NCBI GenBank assembly: GCA_964513155.1
Contig: CAZEMA010000042.1
Location: forward strand, 1-19,663
Direction of reading: 5' to 3'
DNA: 19,663 bases
Source of the DNA: DATEAV01 sp964513155
GTDB taxonomy: Bacteria > Chloroflexota > Anaerolineae > Anaerolineales > E44-bin32
Shown here: positions 6,827 through 14,242 of the stretch, in pieces
Numbering within the stretch: position 1 is the stretch's first letter
Layout: every line of letters starts with the position of its first letter
Program-made: the position numbers and the translations under genes
Notes under the pieces: model-generated
Told to the model about the DNA's origin: nothing
Seen by the model: only the letters and a program-made list of their open reading frames with translations
Database searches by the model: none

Positions 6827-7087
6827 TCAGACCTCCTCGACGCGCTCGACCTCCGGGAAGAACTGCCGGACAGTCCCTGCCACCCAACCGTGCAGGGTAG
6901 AAGGTGAGAGCGGACAACCCTCGCAGGCACCCCCCATCTTGACCTTCAGAACCTTGCCATCAAACTCCGCCATCTTCACCCAACCGCCATGGTAGTGTTC
7001 AATGTAGGAGCTGATCACCTCGAGCAGCGCCCGCATCCGTTCCTGGGGGCTGGCTTCGGTATCATGATTGTGTGTCGACTCAGACAT
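6827..7087 (-). CDS. NifU C-terminal-domain iron-sulfur protein
   Basis: An 86-residue stand-alone NifU-like (Nfu) domain. GGWVKMAEFDGKVLKVKMGGACEGCPLS (34-61) carries the CxxC pair C55 and C58 that binds or hands on a [4Fe-4S] cluster. The first 16 residues are polar and probably disordered. The start at 7087 follows a GAG...GGAG purine stretch on the minus strand. It lies 9 bases after the stop of the cyclic-nucleotide-binding-fold gene, so the two form one operon. In other bacteria such domains act as carriers in Fe-S assembly; which client it serves is not shown. Confidence 0.9.
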   Translation of the reverse strand: MSESTHNHDTEASPQERMRALLEVISSYIEHYHGGWVKMAEFDGKVLKVKMGGACEGCPLSPSTLHGWVAGTVRQFFPEVERVEEV

Positions 7088-7096
7088 CTCCGACTC

Positions 7097-7570
7097 TCAT
7101 TTGCCCGCCTTCTGGCCTATCCCCTGCTGCAGCATTTCCACAACCTTGGTGTGGGTGCTGTTCAGCCGCTCGGCAATCACCCCCGCCAGGCGCTCCAGGA
7201 TGACCACTCCGGTCTGCGGGTGAGACGTGCACAGGCGTCGCAGCTCCTCGCCCGAGATGCTGATGGCCTCGCACTCCTCGACCACTACGGCGCACGAGGT
7301 GTAGGTCGGACGGCCGAGCGCCGCGGACCAGCCAAAGACACCCCCCGGACCGATGTCCGCCACGGGCAGGGTGTCGCCATCATAGGGCTTGAAGAGGATT
7401 GCCACGCGCCCCGAAATCAAGACATACAGCCTTCCCGCCGGGTCGCCCTGGGCGAAGATCACCTTGCGGGCCGAGTACTCATCGCGCCGAAACGCTCCTG
7501 CAAGCAGGTCAATATCCTCGGGCGCCAGCCCTTGGAAGAGGGTCAGCGAGTGCAGCGCTCCATGCGGCAT
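7097..7570 (-). CDS. Stand-alone cyclic-nucleotide-binding-fold protein
   Basis: The 157-residue protein has one cNMP-binding (CRP/FNR sensor) domain (about 5-120: LFQGLAPEDIDLL, VIFAQGDPAGRLYVLISGRVAI, IGPGGVFGW) and a C-terminal helix (about 120-150). There is no helix-turn-helix, so it is not a DNA-binding regulator. The phosphate-binding cassette normally reads GE(x)ALL...PRxA; here it is GWSAALGRPTYTSCA, lacking both the Glu and the Arg that hold cAMP. It probably binds another ligand or none. It is the first gene of an operon with the NifU-domain protein. The ATG at 7570 is preceded by GAGAAGG. A possible -10 (TAGATT, about 7607-7612) is weak. Confidence 0.87.
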   Translation of the reverse strand: MPHGALHSLTLFQGLAPEDIDLLAGAFRRDEYSARKVIFAQGDPAGRLYVLISGRVAILFKPYDGDTLPVADIGPGGVFGWSAALGRPTYTSCAVVVEECEAISISGEELRRLCTSHPQTGVVILERLAGVIAERLNSTHTKVVEMLQQGIGQKAGK

Positions 7571-7948
7571 AGCCTTCTCAGGCCTCCCAAGCCCGCTGGG
7601 GTTCCTCTAATCTACTGGCCGTTCGGGACGGGACGAAGTGGCATCTGTCCTCGCCTGGGCGACAAGCGTCATGTGGAAACTGCCCCCCACCGGGGTCTAG
7701 TCCTGGACCTCCTTCGGCTGTCATGCCTCAAGACCACCACGAGGTGGCCCTCGCGACTGGGCCGACCAGCTTGAACCCTCGCGATTCGGGGGGACCGGCC
7801 ACATGCTGCCGGGTCCATCATTCCGTGTGGGCCATGCCGTTGCGCAACACCGGTTCAGGCAGAGAGGCAGATCATGTCACCCCCGCGTTGCCGCGTCTCT
7901 CCTCGTAGTCGCTCCACTGTCTCACGTGTCCTGAACCTGCACAGGGGA
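7571..7948. other. Non-coding stretch between divergent genes
   Basis: This is the upstream region of the minus-strand operon and of the IclR gene. I see no gene, RNA or repeat in it. The reading frame that runs into the IclR gene begins at 7874, but the promoter inside it rules that extension out. Confidence 0.6.
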
Positions 7949-7977
7949 TTGACAGCCCTTGAGATCCGTCGTATGCT
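7949..7977 (+). promoter_or_regulatory. Promoter of the IclR regulator gene
   Basis: A perfect -35 TTGACA (7949-7954), a 17-base spacer and -10 TATGCT (7972-7977) form a strong sigma-70-type promoter. The start would be near 7984, inside the operator half-sites and only about 25 bases before the start codon, with no Shine-Dalgarno sequence in the leader. Confidence 0.75.
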
Positions 7978-8016
7978 TGTTTGCGGAAACAAAACACTGT
8001 TTCTTTCAATGAAACA
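7977..8016. promoter_or_regulatory. Array of GTTTC/GAAAC operator half-sites at the IclR start
   Basis: TTGTTT-GCGG-AAACAA (7977-7992) is a perfect 6-bp inverted repeat. TGTTTC-N7-GAAACA (7998-8016) is another that includes the start codon. The inner arms form a third, GAAACA-N6-TGTTTC (7986-8003). The array begins at the -10 and covers the transcription start, an ideal position for autorepression. GAAAC/GTTTC half-sites resemble those of KdgR-type IclR regulators, from memory. I find no copy upstream of the aldehyde dehydrogenase gene. Confidence 0.6.
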
Positions 8017-8782
8017 ATCCCCGAACGCCTCCGTAGTACGGGCTTTTGCCATCGTCGAGTACCTTGCCGAGCACGAAGACTGGGTTTCCGTGCGAACCCT
8101 GGCTCGCGACCTCGACCTAGTGCCGGCCACGGCCTACCGATTCCTGGCCACCCTGAAGGAGCTTGGATACGTCCAGCAGCAACCCGAGGACGCTCGCTAC
8201 CAGCTGACGCTCAAGTTCGCCTGGGTGGCCTCCCGGGTGCTGGATCGGACGCAGCTTCGCCGCATCGCCCACCCTCACATGGAACAACTCACTGCAGTCA
8301 CCAATGAAACAACGCACCTGGCCGTGATCGAAGGCAGGCAGATCGTCTACATCGACAAAGTCGATAACTTCCAGGCGATGAGGATGCGCTCTCGAATCGG
8401 TACCCGCGGCTGGCTGCACAGCACCGCCGTCGGCAAGTCGATGTTGGCGCACTTGCCGCAGGAAGACCACGATGAAATCCTCAATGGGATGCAGTTCCCT
8501 TCACTGACGAAGAACACCATAACGGATCCGAGTCTTTTCCGCAGCCACCTGGAAGAGATCCGCAAGCGGGGCTATGCAGTCGATGACGAAGAAAACGAGG
8601 TGGGCATCCGCTGTATCGGAGTGCCCTTGTTCGATCACGCCGGCAGGCTCGCCGGGGCAGTCAGCATCTCTGGCTGGACCATCACGATGACCCCAGAGAG
8701 GCTGCCGCAGCTGGCGACAGTTCTCCAGGATACCTGCAGGTCGATCTCGAACGAGCTGGGGTACGTCCCACCGCCGGCCTAG
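8009..8782 (+). CDS. IclR-family transcriptional regulator, KdgR-like
   Basis: The 257-residue protein has an N-terminal winged helix-turn-helix (about 1-65: SVVRAFAIVEYLAEHE, SVRTLARDLDLVPATAYRFLATLKELGYV) and a C-terminal effector domain (about 75-250, with HLAVIEGRQIVYIDKV, LHSTAVGKSMLAHL and NEVGIRCIGVPLFDHAGRLAGAVSISG). The start at 8009 was chosen because it begins the family-typical N terminus and lies after the promoter; upstream in-frame starts fall in or before the -10. It heads a sugar-acid locus, so a keto-deoxy sugar acid is a likely effector by analogy with KdgR. Autoregulation is likely from the half-sites over its start. Confidence 0.93.
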   Translation: MKQSPNASVVRAFAIVEYLAEHEDWVSVRTLARDLDLVPATAYRFLATLKELGYVQQQPEDARYQLTLKFAWVASRVLDRTQLRRIAHPHMEQLTAVTNETTHLAVIEGRQIVYIDKVDNFQAMRMRSRIGTRGWLHSTAVGKSMLAHLPQEDHDEILNGMQFPSLTKNTITDPSLFRSHLEEIRKRGYAVDDEENEVGIRCIGVPLFDHAGRLAGAVSISGWTITMTPERLPQLATVLQDTCRSISNELGYVPPPA

Positions 8783-8929
8783 GTGAGCCTGGCCACTCAA
8801 GGGGCCGAGGCTGGTCGTCTGCAGGGAAGCCGCGGGTCTTTGAGATCATGCTCAGAGAGCTGATCAGCACAAAGTGGAGCGATCTTCATCCGGGGGTACG
8901 GGGCTCCGCCGCGTTCAGGAGGACAGGCC

Positions 8930-10375
8930 ATGAAGATGCTGATTGACAGCCAGTGGGTGGAGTCATCAGACGGAAAATGGCGGGAGATACGCAATCCCGG
9001 CACGGGGGAGGTCATTGACAAGGTGCCGCAGGCCACTCTGGACGATGCCAAGAAAGCGCTGGAGGCGGCTCAACACGCGAAGGAGGCCATGCGGCGGATG
9101 CCCGCGTACAAGCGCTCCGAGCTGCTCCTCCGGATCGCGCAGGCGATGGAAGACATGAAGGAGTCGCTGAGCAGACTCTTAGCCCAGGAGAACGGCAAAC
9201 CGATCCGCCAAACACGCGAAGAGATCGGCGCCACGATCCGCATCTTCCGCGGGTTTGCGGAGGAGGCCAAGCGCATCCTTGGTCGTGTGGTCCCGATGGA
9301 TGCTGCCCCGGGGCAGGAGCGCAACCTTGCCATCACCATTCGTCAGTCGCTGGGAGTTGTGGCAGCCATCGTCCCCTTCAACTACCCCGTCGAGTTGTAC
9401 TCCCACAAGGCCGCGCCTGCGCTAGCCGCGGGGAACGCCGTGATCGTTAAGCCCCCCAGCGACTGTCCCCTGACGCTGCTCAAGATCGCGGAACTGATTG
9501 AGAAGGCCGGGGCACCGCAGGGTGCCCATCAGGTGATCACCGGCCCCGGGGCAACGATCGGCGACTTCCTGGCCGGAGCTCCGGGGATCCAATTGGTGAC
9601 TGTGACGGGTAGCACCGCTGTCGGAATCCGGATCGCAACGCTGGCGGCCCAGACCCTCAAGAAGGTCCATATGGAACTGGGCGGCAATGACGCCATGATC
9701 ATCTGCGCCGATGCCGATCTGGAGAAGGCAGCCAACGCGGTGATCCTCGGGCGGCTGGCGCGCGGCAACGGCCAGATCTGCTGCGCGGTCAAGCGCGTGT
9801 TCGTGCAGGCCGACATCTACGACAGGTTTGCCGACATCTTGACCAAAGCCGCGAAGGGCCTCAAGGTCGGCGACCAACTGCTGGAGGACACGGACGTGGG
9901 GCCGCTGATCAACGAGCAAGCGGCCATCCAGGTGGAGCGCGTCATCAAGGACGCGATCCAGAAGGGTGCCAGGCTGACGGCGGGGGGTCACAGACGCAAC
10001 GCCTTCATCGAGCCTACGGTCCTGACGGGCATTCCGCCTGAGGTTGAGCTCTTCCGAGAGGAAACCTTTGGACCTGTCGTGCCTCTGGTGGCCTTCAAGG
10101 ACGTGGATGAGGCCATCCGCATGGCGAACGACACGCCGTATGGCCTGCAGGCAGCAGTCTTCACCAACGACATTTCCAGAGCCTTCGACATCGCCTACCG
10201 GCTGGAGGCGGGCGGGGTGATCGTCAACTGGTCCTCCGCCCTAAGGGTGGAGACGCTGCCGTTCGGCGGGATCAAGATGAGCGGACATGGCCGCGAGGGC
10301 ATCCTGGACACCCTCGATGAAATGACCGAGCAAAAGATCATCTTCGTGCACAACGCCTTGAACGTTTTCGATTGA
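8930..10375 (+). CDS. NAD(P)-dependent aldehyde dehydrogenase
   Basis: The 481-residue protein has the full length of the ALDH superfamily. Catalytic and cofactor residues are all visible: N151 in PFNYP, K174 in VKPP, E249 in MELGG, C284 in NGQICC, and E378 in EETFGP. It is related to lactaldehyde, succinate-semialdehyde and glyceraldehyde-type dehydrogenases; the exact aldehyde cannot be told. AGGAGGA (8917-8923) is 6 bases before the ATG. It lies 147 bases after the IclR gene and 21 before the transporter ATPase, so it opens the transport operon. It may oxidise an imported aldose or an aldehyde released by an aldolase. Confidence 0.93.
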   Translation: MKMLIDSQWVESSDGKWREIRNPGTGEVIDKVPQATLDDAKKALEAAQHAKEAMRRMPAYKRSELLLRIAQAMEDMKESLSRLLAQENGKPIRQTREEIGATIRIFRGFAEEAKRILGRVVPMDAAPGQERNLAITIRQSLGVVAAIVPFNYPVELYSHKAAPALAAGNAVIVKPPSDCPLTLLKIAELIEKAGAPQGAHQVITGPGATIGDFLAGAPGIQLVTVTGSTAVGIRIATLAAQTLKKVHMELGGNDAMIICADADLEKAANAVILGRLARGNGQICCAVKRVFVQADIYDRFADILTKAAKGLKVGDQLLEDTDVGPLINEQAAIQVERVIKDAIQKGARLTAGGHRRNAFIEPTVLTGIPPEVELFREETFGPVVPLVAFKDVDEAIRMANDTPYGLQAAVFTNDISRAFDIAYRLEAGGVIVNWSSALRVETLPFGGIKMSGHGREGILDTLDEMTEQKIIFVHNALNVFD

Positions 10376-10396
10376 AGGTAGGGAGGCAGACGCTCC

Positions 10397-11899
10397 ATGC
10401 CGGGCTCCGACTTCCTGCAAATGCGCGGGATCAGCAAGAGTTTCGATGGCACCCAGGCCTTGCGGTCGGTGGACTTCTCGGCCTCGATGGGTGAGGTCCA
10501 TGCCATTTCTGGCGAGAACGGTGCCGGCAAATCCACCCTGGTCAAGATCCTCTCGGGGGCGCTCCAGCGCGACGCCGGAGAGATCCTTCTGGATGGCAAG
10601 CCCGCCGAGCTCAGCACGCCGCTTCGGGCGCGTCGTCTGGGAATCTTCGCCGTCTATCAGGAGTTCAGCCTGGTTCCGCACCTGACCGTGGCCGAGAACA
10701 TCTTGATGGGCCAGATGCCGACGGGTCGGCTGCCTGGGCTCGTGGACTGGCCGACGGCCTATCGCCGGGCCGAGGAGATCCTTGCCTCAATCGGTTTTGT
10801 GGGGATCGACATGCGCAAGCTTGTTCGCCGCCTGAGCGTCTCCCACCAGCAGATGGTGGAGATTGCCAAGGCGGTGGCAGAGCGGCCTCGGATCCTGATC
10901 CTCGATGAGCCGTCGGCCGTCCTCTCTCAGGAGGAACTGAACCGCCTGTTCGCCCTGGTGCGTCGCCTCAAGCAAGAGGGGACCCTCATCCTCTACATCT
11001 CGCACCGTCTGGATGAGGTGTTCGAGATCGCCGACCGGATCACAGTCCTCAAGGATGGCCAATTGGCCGGCACGGTGCAGCCTCAGGAGGCCGATCAGAA
11101 CCTGCTCATCAAGATGATGGTCGGCCGAGCGCTGGGCGAGATCTTCCCCACCCGACTTGCTCCTGGAGCGGATGTTGCTCTGGAGGTCAAGGACCTGGCC
11201 AAGGAGGGGGCTTTCTCAGACATCTCGTTCTCGATGAGGCGGGGCGAGGTCGTGGGCATGTTCGGCCTGGTGGGGAGCGGGCGGACGCAGGTGGCGCGCT
11301 GCGTCTTTGGCGCTGAGCCGTTCGATGCCGGGGAGGTCCGCCTCGGTGGGAAATCGATTCGTCCCAGGTCACCCCACGAGGCAGTGAGGGAGGGCATCGC
11401 CCTACTGACCGAGGACCGGAAGCGCGACGGCTTGGTGCTGATCTGCACGATTCGGGACAACGCCAGCATGGCCTCGTTTGAGAGCCTGAGCCGGTGGGGC
11501 ATCATCGATCGCCGCGCGCAAGAGGCCAAGGTGCAGCAGAAGGTGCAGGAGCTGGACATTCGCCCGCCGCTGCTCGACCGGTTGGCCCGCCAGCTGAGCG
11601 GCGGGAACCAGCAGAAACTTGTGCTGGCGAAGTGGCTGATGACCCAGGCCAGAGTGCTGATCCTCGACGAGCCCACCCGAGGGGTCGATGTGGCCACCAA
11701 GGTCGAGATCTATCAGATCATCAGCGATCTGGCGGCCGGCGGGATGGGCATCCTGCTGATCTCGTCCGAGCTGCCGGAGATCCTGGGAATGAGTGACCGG
11801 GCCTTGGTGATGCGGGAAGGTCGTTTGGTGGGAGAGTTCACGCGGGCCGAGGCCAGCGAGGAGAAACTGCTGGCCTCGGCCGCAGGGGTGAGTCAATGA
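10397..11899 (+). CDS. Sugar ABC transporter ATP-binding protein, RbsA-like
   Basis: The 500-residue protein has two fused ATPase domains, the form found with ribose-class importers. Domain 1 has Walker A GENGAGKST (39-47), signature LSVSHQQ (146-152) and Walker B ILILDEP (166-172). Domain 2 has the degenerate Walker A GLVGSGRT (290-297) usual for this family, signature LSGGNQQ (400-406) and Walker B VLILDEP (420-426). AGGGAGG precedes the ATG by about 10 bases. Its stop overlaps the permease start in ATGA, so the two are translationally coupled. It energises uptake at the cytoplasmic face. Confidence 0.96.
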   Translation: MPGSDFLQMRGISKSFDGTQALRSVDFSASMGEVHAISGENGAGKSTLVKILSGALQRDAGEILLDGKPAELSTPLRARRLGIFAVYQEFSLVPHLTVAENILMGQMPTGRLPGLVDWPTAYRRAEEILASIGFVGIDMRKLVRRLSVSHQQMVEIAKAVAERPRILILDEPSAVLSQEELNRLFALVRRLKQEGTLILYISHRLDEVFEIADRITVLKDGQLAGTVQPQEADQNLLIKMMVGRALGEIFPTRLAPGADVALEVKDLAKEGAFSDISFSMRRGEVVGMFGLVGSGRTQVARCVFGAEPFDAGEVRLGGKSIRPRSPHEAVREGIALLTEDRKRDGLVLICTIRDNASMASFESLSRWGIIDRRAQEAKVQQKVQELDIRPPLLDRLARQLSGGNQQKLVLAKWLMTQARVLILDEPTRGVDVATKVEIYQIISDLAAGGMGILLISSELPEILGMSDRALVMREGRLVGEFTRAEASEEKLLASAAGVSQ

Positions 11900-12903
11900 C
11901 CAGTGGTTCTGCACCGACGCCATCCACTCCGGTCAAGGCTGGAGGAGGCCTGCGGACTTTGCTGCTCGGCAAGGCGGGGCCTCGACCCAGACGCCGATGG
12001 GTGGACTACGCCTTCATCGCAGCCTTCGTGGTGCTGCTGCTCATCACCGCCACGGTGTCGGATGTCTTCTTCACCCAGCGCAACTTGAGCAACCTGCTGC
12101 GGCAGGCCGTGACCAACGGTCTTCTCAGCCTGGGCATGCTGGTGGTGATTCTCACCGGCGGCATCGACCTCTCAGTTGGCTGCGTGGTGGCGCTGGCCGG
12201 GATCATGGTTGCGGGCATGTCGAAGCAGGGGATGCCCCTAACGTTTGCCATCCTGATCTGCCTGGTCGTGGGCTTGGCGGCCGGAGCGGTCAACGGCTTC
12301 TTCATTGCTCGCTTCAAGCTCCAGCCTTTCATCGTCACGTTGGCGACATGGGGAGCCTACCGCGGGCTGGTCTACGTCTACTCCGACATCCCGATCACCC
12401 CCACCGACCCGGCGTTTCGTGCCGTCCTTGGCGGAGGCTTCATCGGGCCGTTTCCCGTGTCGGGCCTCATCATGCTTGCCTGCTATCCGGTCGTCTGGTT
12501 TTTCCTCAATCGGGCCAAAGCCGGGCGGGCGATCGTGGCCATCGGTGGCAACGAGGAGGCAGTCCGCCTGGCAGGCATTAGCGTCAGCTGGCACATCTTC
12601 CTAGCCTATATGATCTCCGGCCTCTTCTCCGCCCTGGCGGGCGTGATCCTGGCCTCACGCCTCGGCATCGCTCAGCCGAGCCTGGGGTCGGGCTTCGAGT
12701 TGGATGCCATCGCCGCCTGCGTCATCGGGGGCGCCATCTTGGGCGGCGGGGGTGGAAGCACTTTCGGCACCCTGGCCGGGGTTGTGTCGCTCGGCATGAT
12801 CGACAACTTGCTCAACCTGTTCAACGTCCAGTCATACTACCAACAGATCTTTAAGGGGCTGATCATCCTGGTCGCGGTCCTGGCGCGACGCAAGCAGCGA
12901 TAG
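11896..12903 (+). CDS. Sugar ABC transporter permease, RbsC-like
   Basis: This 335-residue inner-membrane protein of the BPD_transp_2 family has about 8-10 hydrophobic segments after a polar, basic N terminus (1-36). ILTGGIDLSVG (about 76-86) and the AIGGNEEAVRLAGI coupling segment (about 214-227) are the hallmarks of ribose/xylose-type permeases. There is only one permease gene, which fits a homodimeric channel. It overlaps the ATPase gene by 4 bases and is followed by a 127-base gap before the binding-protein gene. Confidence 0.95.
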   Translation: MTSGSAPTPSTPVKAGGGLRTLLLGKAGPRPRRRWVDYAFIAAFVVLLLITATVSDVFFTQRNLSNLLRQAVTNGLLSLGMLVVILTGGIDLSVGCVVALAGIMVAGMSKQGMPLTFAILICLVVGLAAGAVNGFFIARFKLQPFIVTLATWGAYRGLVYVYSDIPITPTDPAFRAVLGGGFIGPFPVSGLIMLACYPVVWFFLNRAKAGRAIVAIGGNEEAVRLAGISVSWHIFLAYMISGLFSALAGVILASRLGIAQPSLGSGFELDAIAACVIGGAILGGGGGSTFGTLAGVVSLGMIDNLLNLFNVQSYYQQIFKGLIILVAVLARRKQR

Positions 12904-12950
12904 CCAGCAAGCCGGCCGGCCACCGGCCAGCCTTGGTCCAGACCAGGCGG

Positions 12951-12960
12951 AAGGAGGTGA
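12951..12960 (+). promoter_or_regulatory. Ideal Shine-Dalgarno sequence without a matching start codon
   Basis: AAGGAGGTGA is fully complementary to the 16S rRNA 3' end but has no ATG, GTG or TTG at 5-12 bases downstream. The nearest in-frame stretch is a 17-codon run starting inside it. The next gene has its own GAGGAGGA site 60 bases later. A small hairpin (CCT/GGT with ACC/AGG, about 12931-12947) precedes it. Confidence 0.4.
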
Positions 12961-13030
12961 GGAGAAGAGCCGTCATCCGTCCCATCCCAAGCCGATCTAT
13001 CCAGAACTGAGTGAAGAGGAGGATTCTTCG

Positions 13031-14011
13031 ATGAAACGCAATCTCACGCTGACCATCGTCGTGATACTGGCGGTGGCGCTTGGGGCCTGCGGACAGGCTG
13101 CCCCAACGACTGCGCCTGAAGCAGGAGCGCGCACCTTCAAGATCGGGATGGCCAATTTCTCCCAGTGCTGCCCGTACTTCATCGGCATGAACAATGCCGT
13201 GTTGGCGGAGGCAGCCTTCTACTCCAACATCACGGTGGTCTCCACCGATGCCAACGGCGACGCAGCCAAGTTCCAGTCAGACATCGAGGATCTAATCGCA
13301 CAGGGCGTCGATGGGGTCATCATCTCGGGTGCATGGCTCGAGCAGGCACCGGCGGCCCTGGATGCCCTTGCCGCGGCCGGGATCCCCAGCGTTCTCGTCG
13401 ACCGGCAGTTTGGGGTGGGCGGGGAAGCCTACACGTCCTACGTTGGCCCGCAGAACTTCGTCATCGGAGCCCAGGACGGTCAGTACATCGCTGACCGGCT
13501 AGGGGGGGAGGGCATCGTGGTCGTGCTCCGGGGCGGCCCGGAGGACAACTCGATCGGGCTCAATCGCACAAACGGCATGCACAGCGTCGTTGACACCTAC
13601 CCCGGCATCACGGTGATCACAGCACCGGACTGGGGCGGCTGGAGCTCGGACGGCGGCATGACCATGATGGAAGACATGCTGGCGGCCAATCCCCACATCG
13701 ACGCCGTCTTCTGCGAGAACGACTCGATGTGCCTGGGCGCCCAGACGGCAATCGCCGATGCTGGCCGGTCGGATGAGATGTTCCTCGTCGGTGTCGACGG
13801 TGAGACGGCCGCGCTGGTAGCCATCATGAACGGCACCAACTACGCTGCCACCGGCCTGAACAGCTCGGACCAGATCGGCCGTGCCGCCTTCCACCGCCTG
13901 ATGGCTATCCTGGCCGGGGCGGTCACGGCGGAGAGGGACACATATCTACCCTCGCCGCTGATCACGATTGAGAACGTGGCCCGCTTCTACAACCCGGAAG
14001 GCACCTTCTAG
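13031..14011 (+). CDS. Sugar ABC transporter substrate-binding lipoprotein
   Basis: The 326-residue protein has a short basic signal peptide and lipobox ending ALGAC (C20), so it is a membrane-anchored lipoprotein outside the cytoplasmic membrane. The mature part (from about residue 36, FKIGMANFSQCCPYFIG) is a periplasmic-binding-protein type 1 fold like RbsB: two lobes with DIEDLIAQGVDGVIISG, IPSVLVDRQFG and VFCENDSMCLGAQTAI. It delivers the ligand to the upstream permease. GAGGAGGA sits 8 bases before the ATG. The CC pair in the first strand and the acidic/aromatic loops do not reveal the ligand. Two hairpins follow it. Confidence 0.95.
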   Translation: MKRNLTLTIVVILAVALGACGQAAPTTAPEAGARTFKIGMANFSQCCPYFIGMNNAVLAEAAFYSNITVVSTDANGDAAKFQSDIEDLIAQGVDGVIISGAWLEQAPAALDALAAAGIPSVLVDRQFGVGGEAYTSYVGPQNFVIGAQDGQYIADRLGGEGIVVVLRGGPEDNSIGLNRTNGMHSVVDTYPGITVITAPDWGGWSSDGGMTMMEDMLAANPHIDAVFCENDSMCLGAQTAIADAGRSDEMFLVGVDGETAALVAIMNGTNYAATGLNSSDQIGRAAFHRLMAILAGAVTAERDTYLPSPLITIENVARFYNPEGTF

Positions 14012-14032
14012 CCTGGCCCAGACACCTGGCCC

Positions 14033-14066
14033 GTCAGGGAAGAGCCCACTGGCTCTTCTGGCTGAC
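14033..14066 (+). terminator. First hairpin after the binding-protein gene
   Basis: GAAGAGCC pairs with GGCTCTTC around a 4-base loop, extended beyond an internal loop by GTCAG with CTGAC. No T tract follows. It is more likely an mRNA-stabilising or attenuating element than a full terminator. Confidence 0.45.
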
Positions 14067-14075
14067 CAGAAAGGC

Positions 14076-14112
14076 ACCCCCACAGGAGGTGACCGAATCC
14101 TCCTGTGGGGGT
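14076..14112 (+). terminator. Second, 14-bp perfect hairpin before the kinase gene
   Basis: ACCCCCACAGGAGG (14076-14089) is perfectly complementary to 14099-14112 around a 9-base loop. No T tract follows. With the preceding hairpin it separates the transport genes from the kinase gene, as is common where binding-protein mRNA is kept at higher level. Confidence 0.6.
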
Positions 14113-14242
14113 CAACCGGACCTTGGTTCTCATCCTGAGGTCAGGGATGATCACGGCGGACACGGTTTTGGTGCCGCGCCCCTGACCTCCGGGCAATCAT
14201 TTGAGTCCTTCTGCGAGCCTCAGCACAGCCGAGGGAACGAGA

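Noticed and set aside
7874..8008. N-terminal extension of the IclR protein
   Set aside because: The promoter and operator lie inside it and the extra residues do not resemble the family.
8848..8945. Short reading frame between the IclR and aldehyde dehydrogenase genes
   Set aside because: No ribosome-binding site or recognisable product, and it overlaps the start of the dehydrogenase gene.
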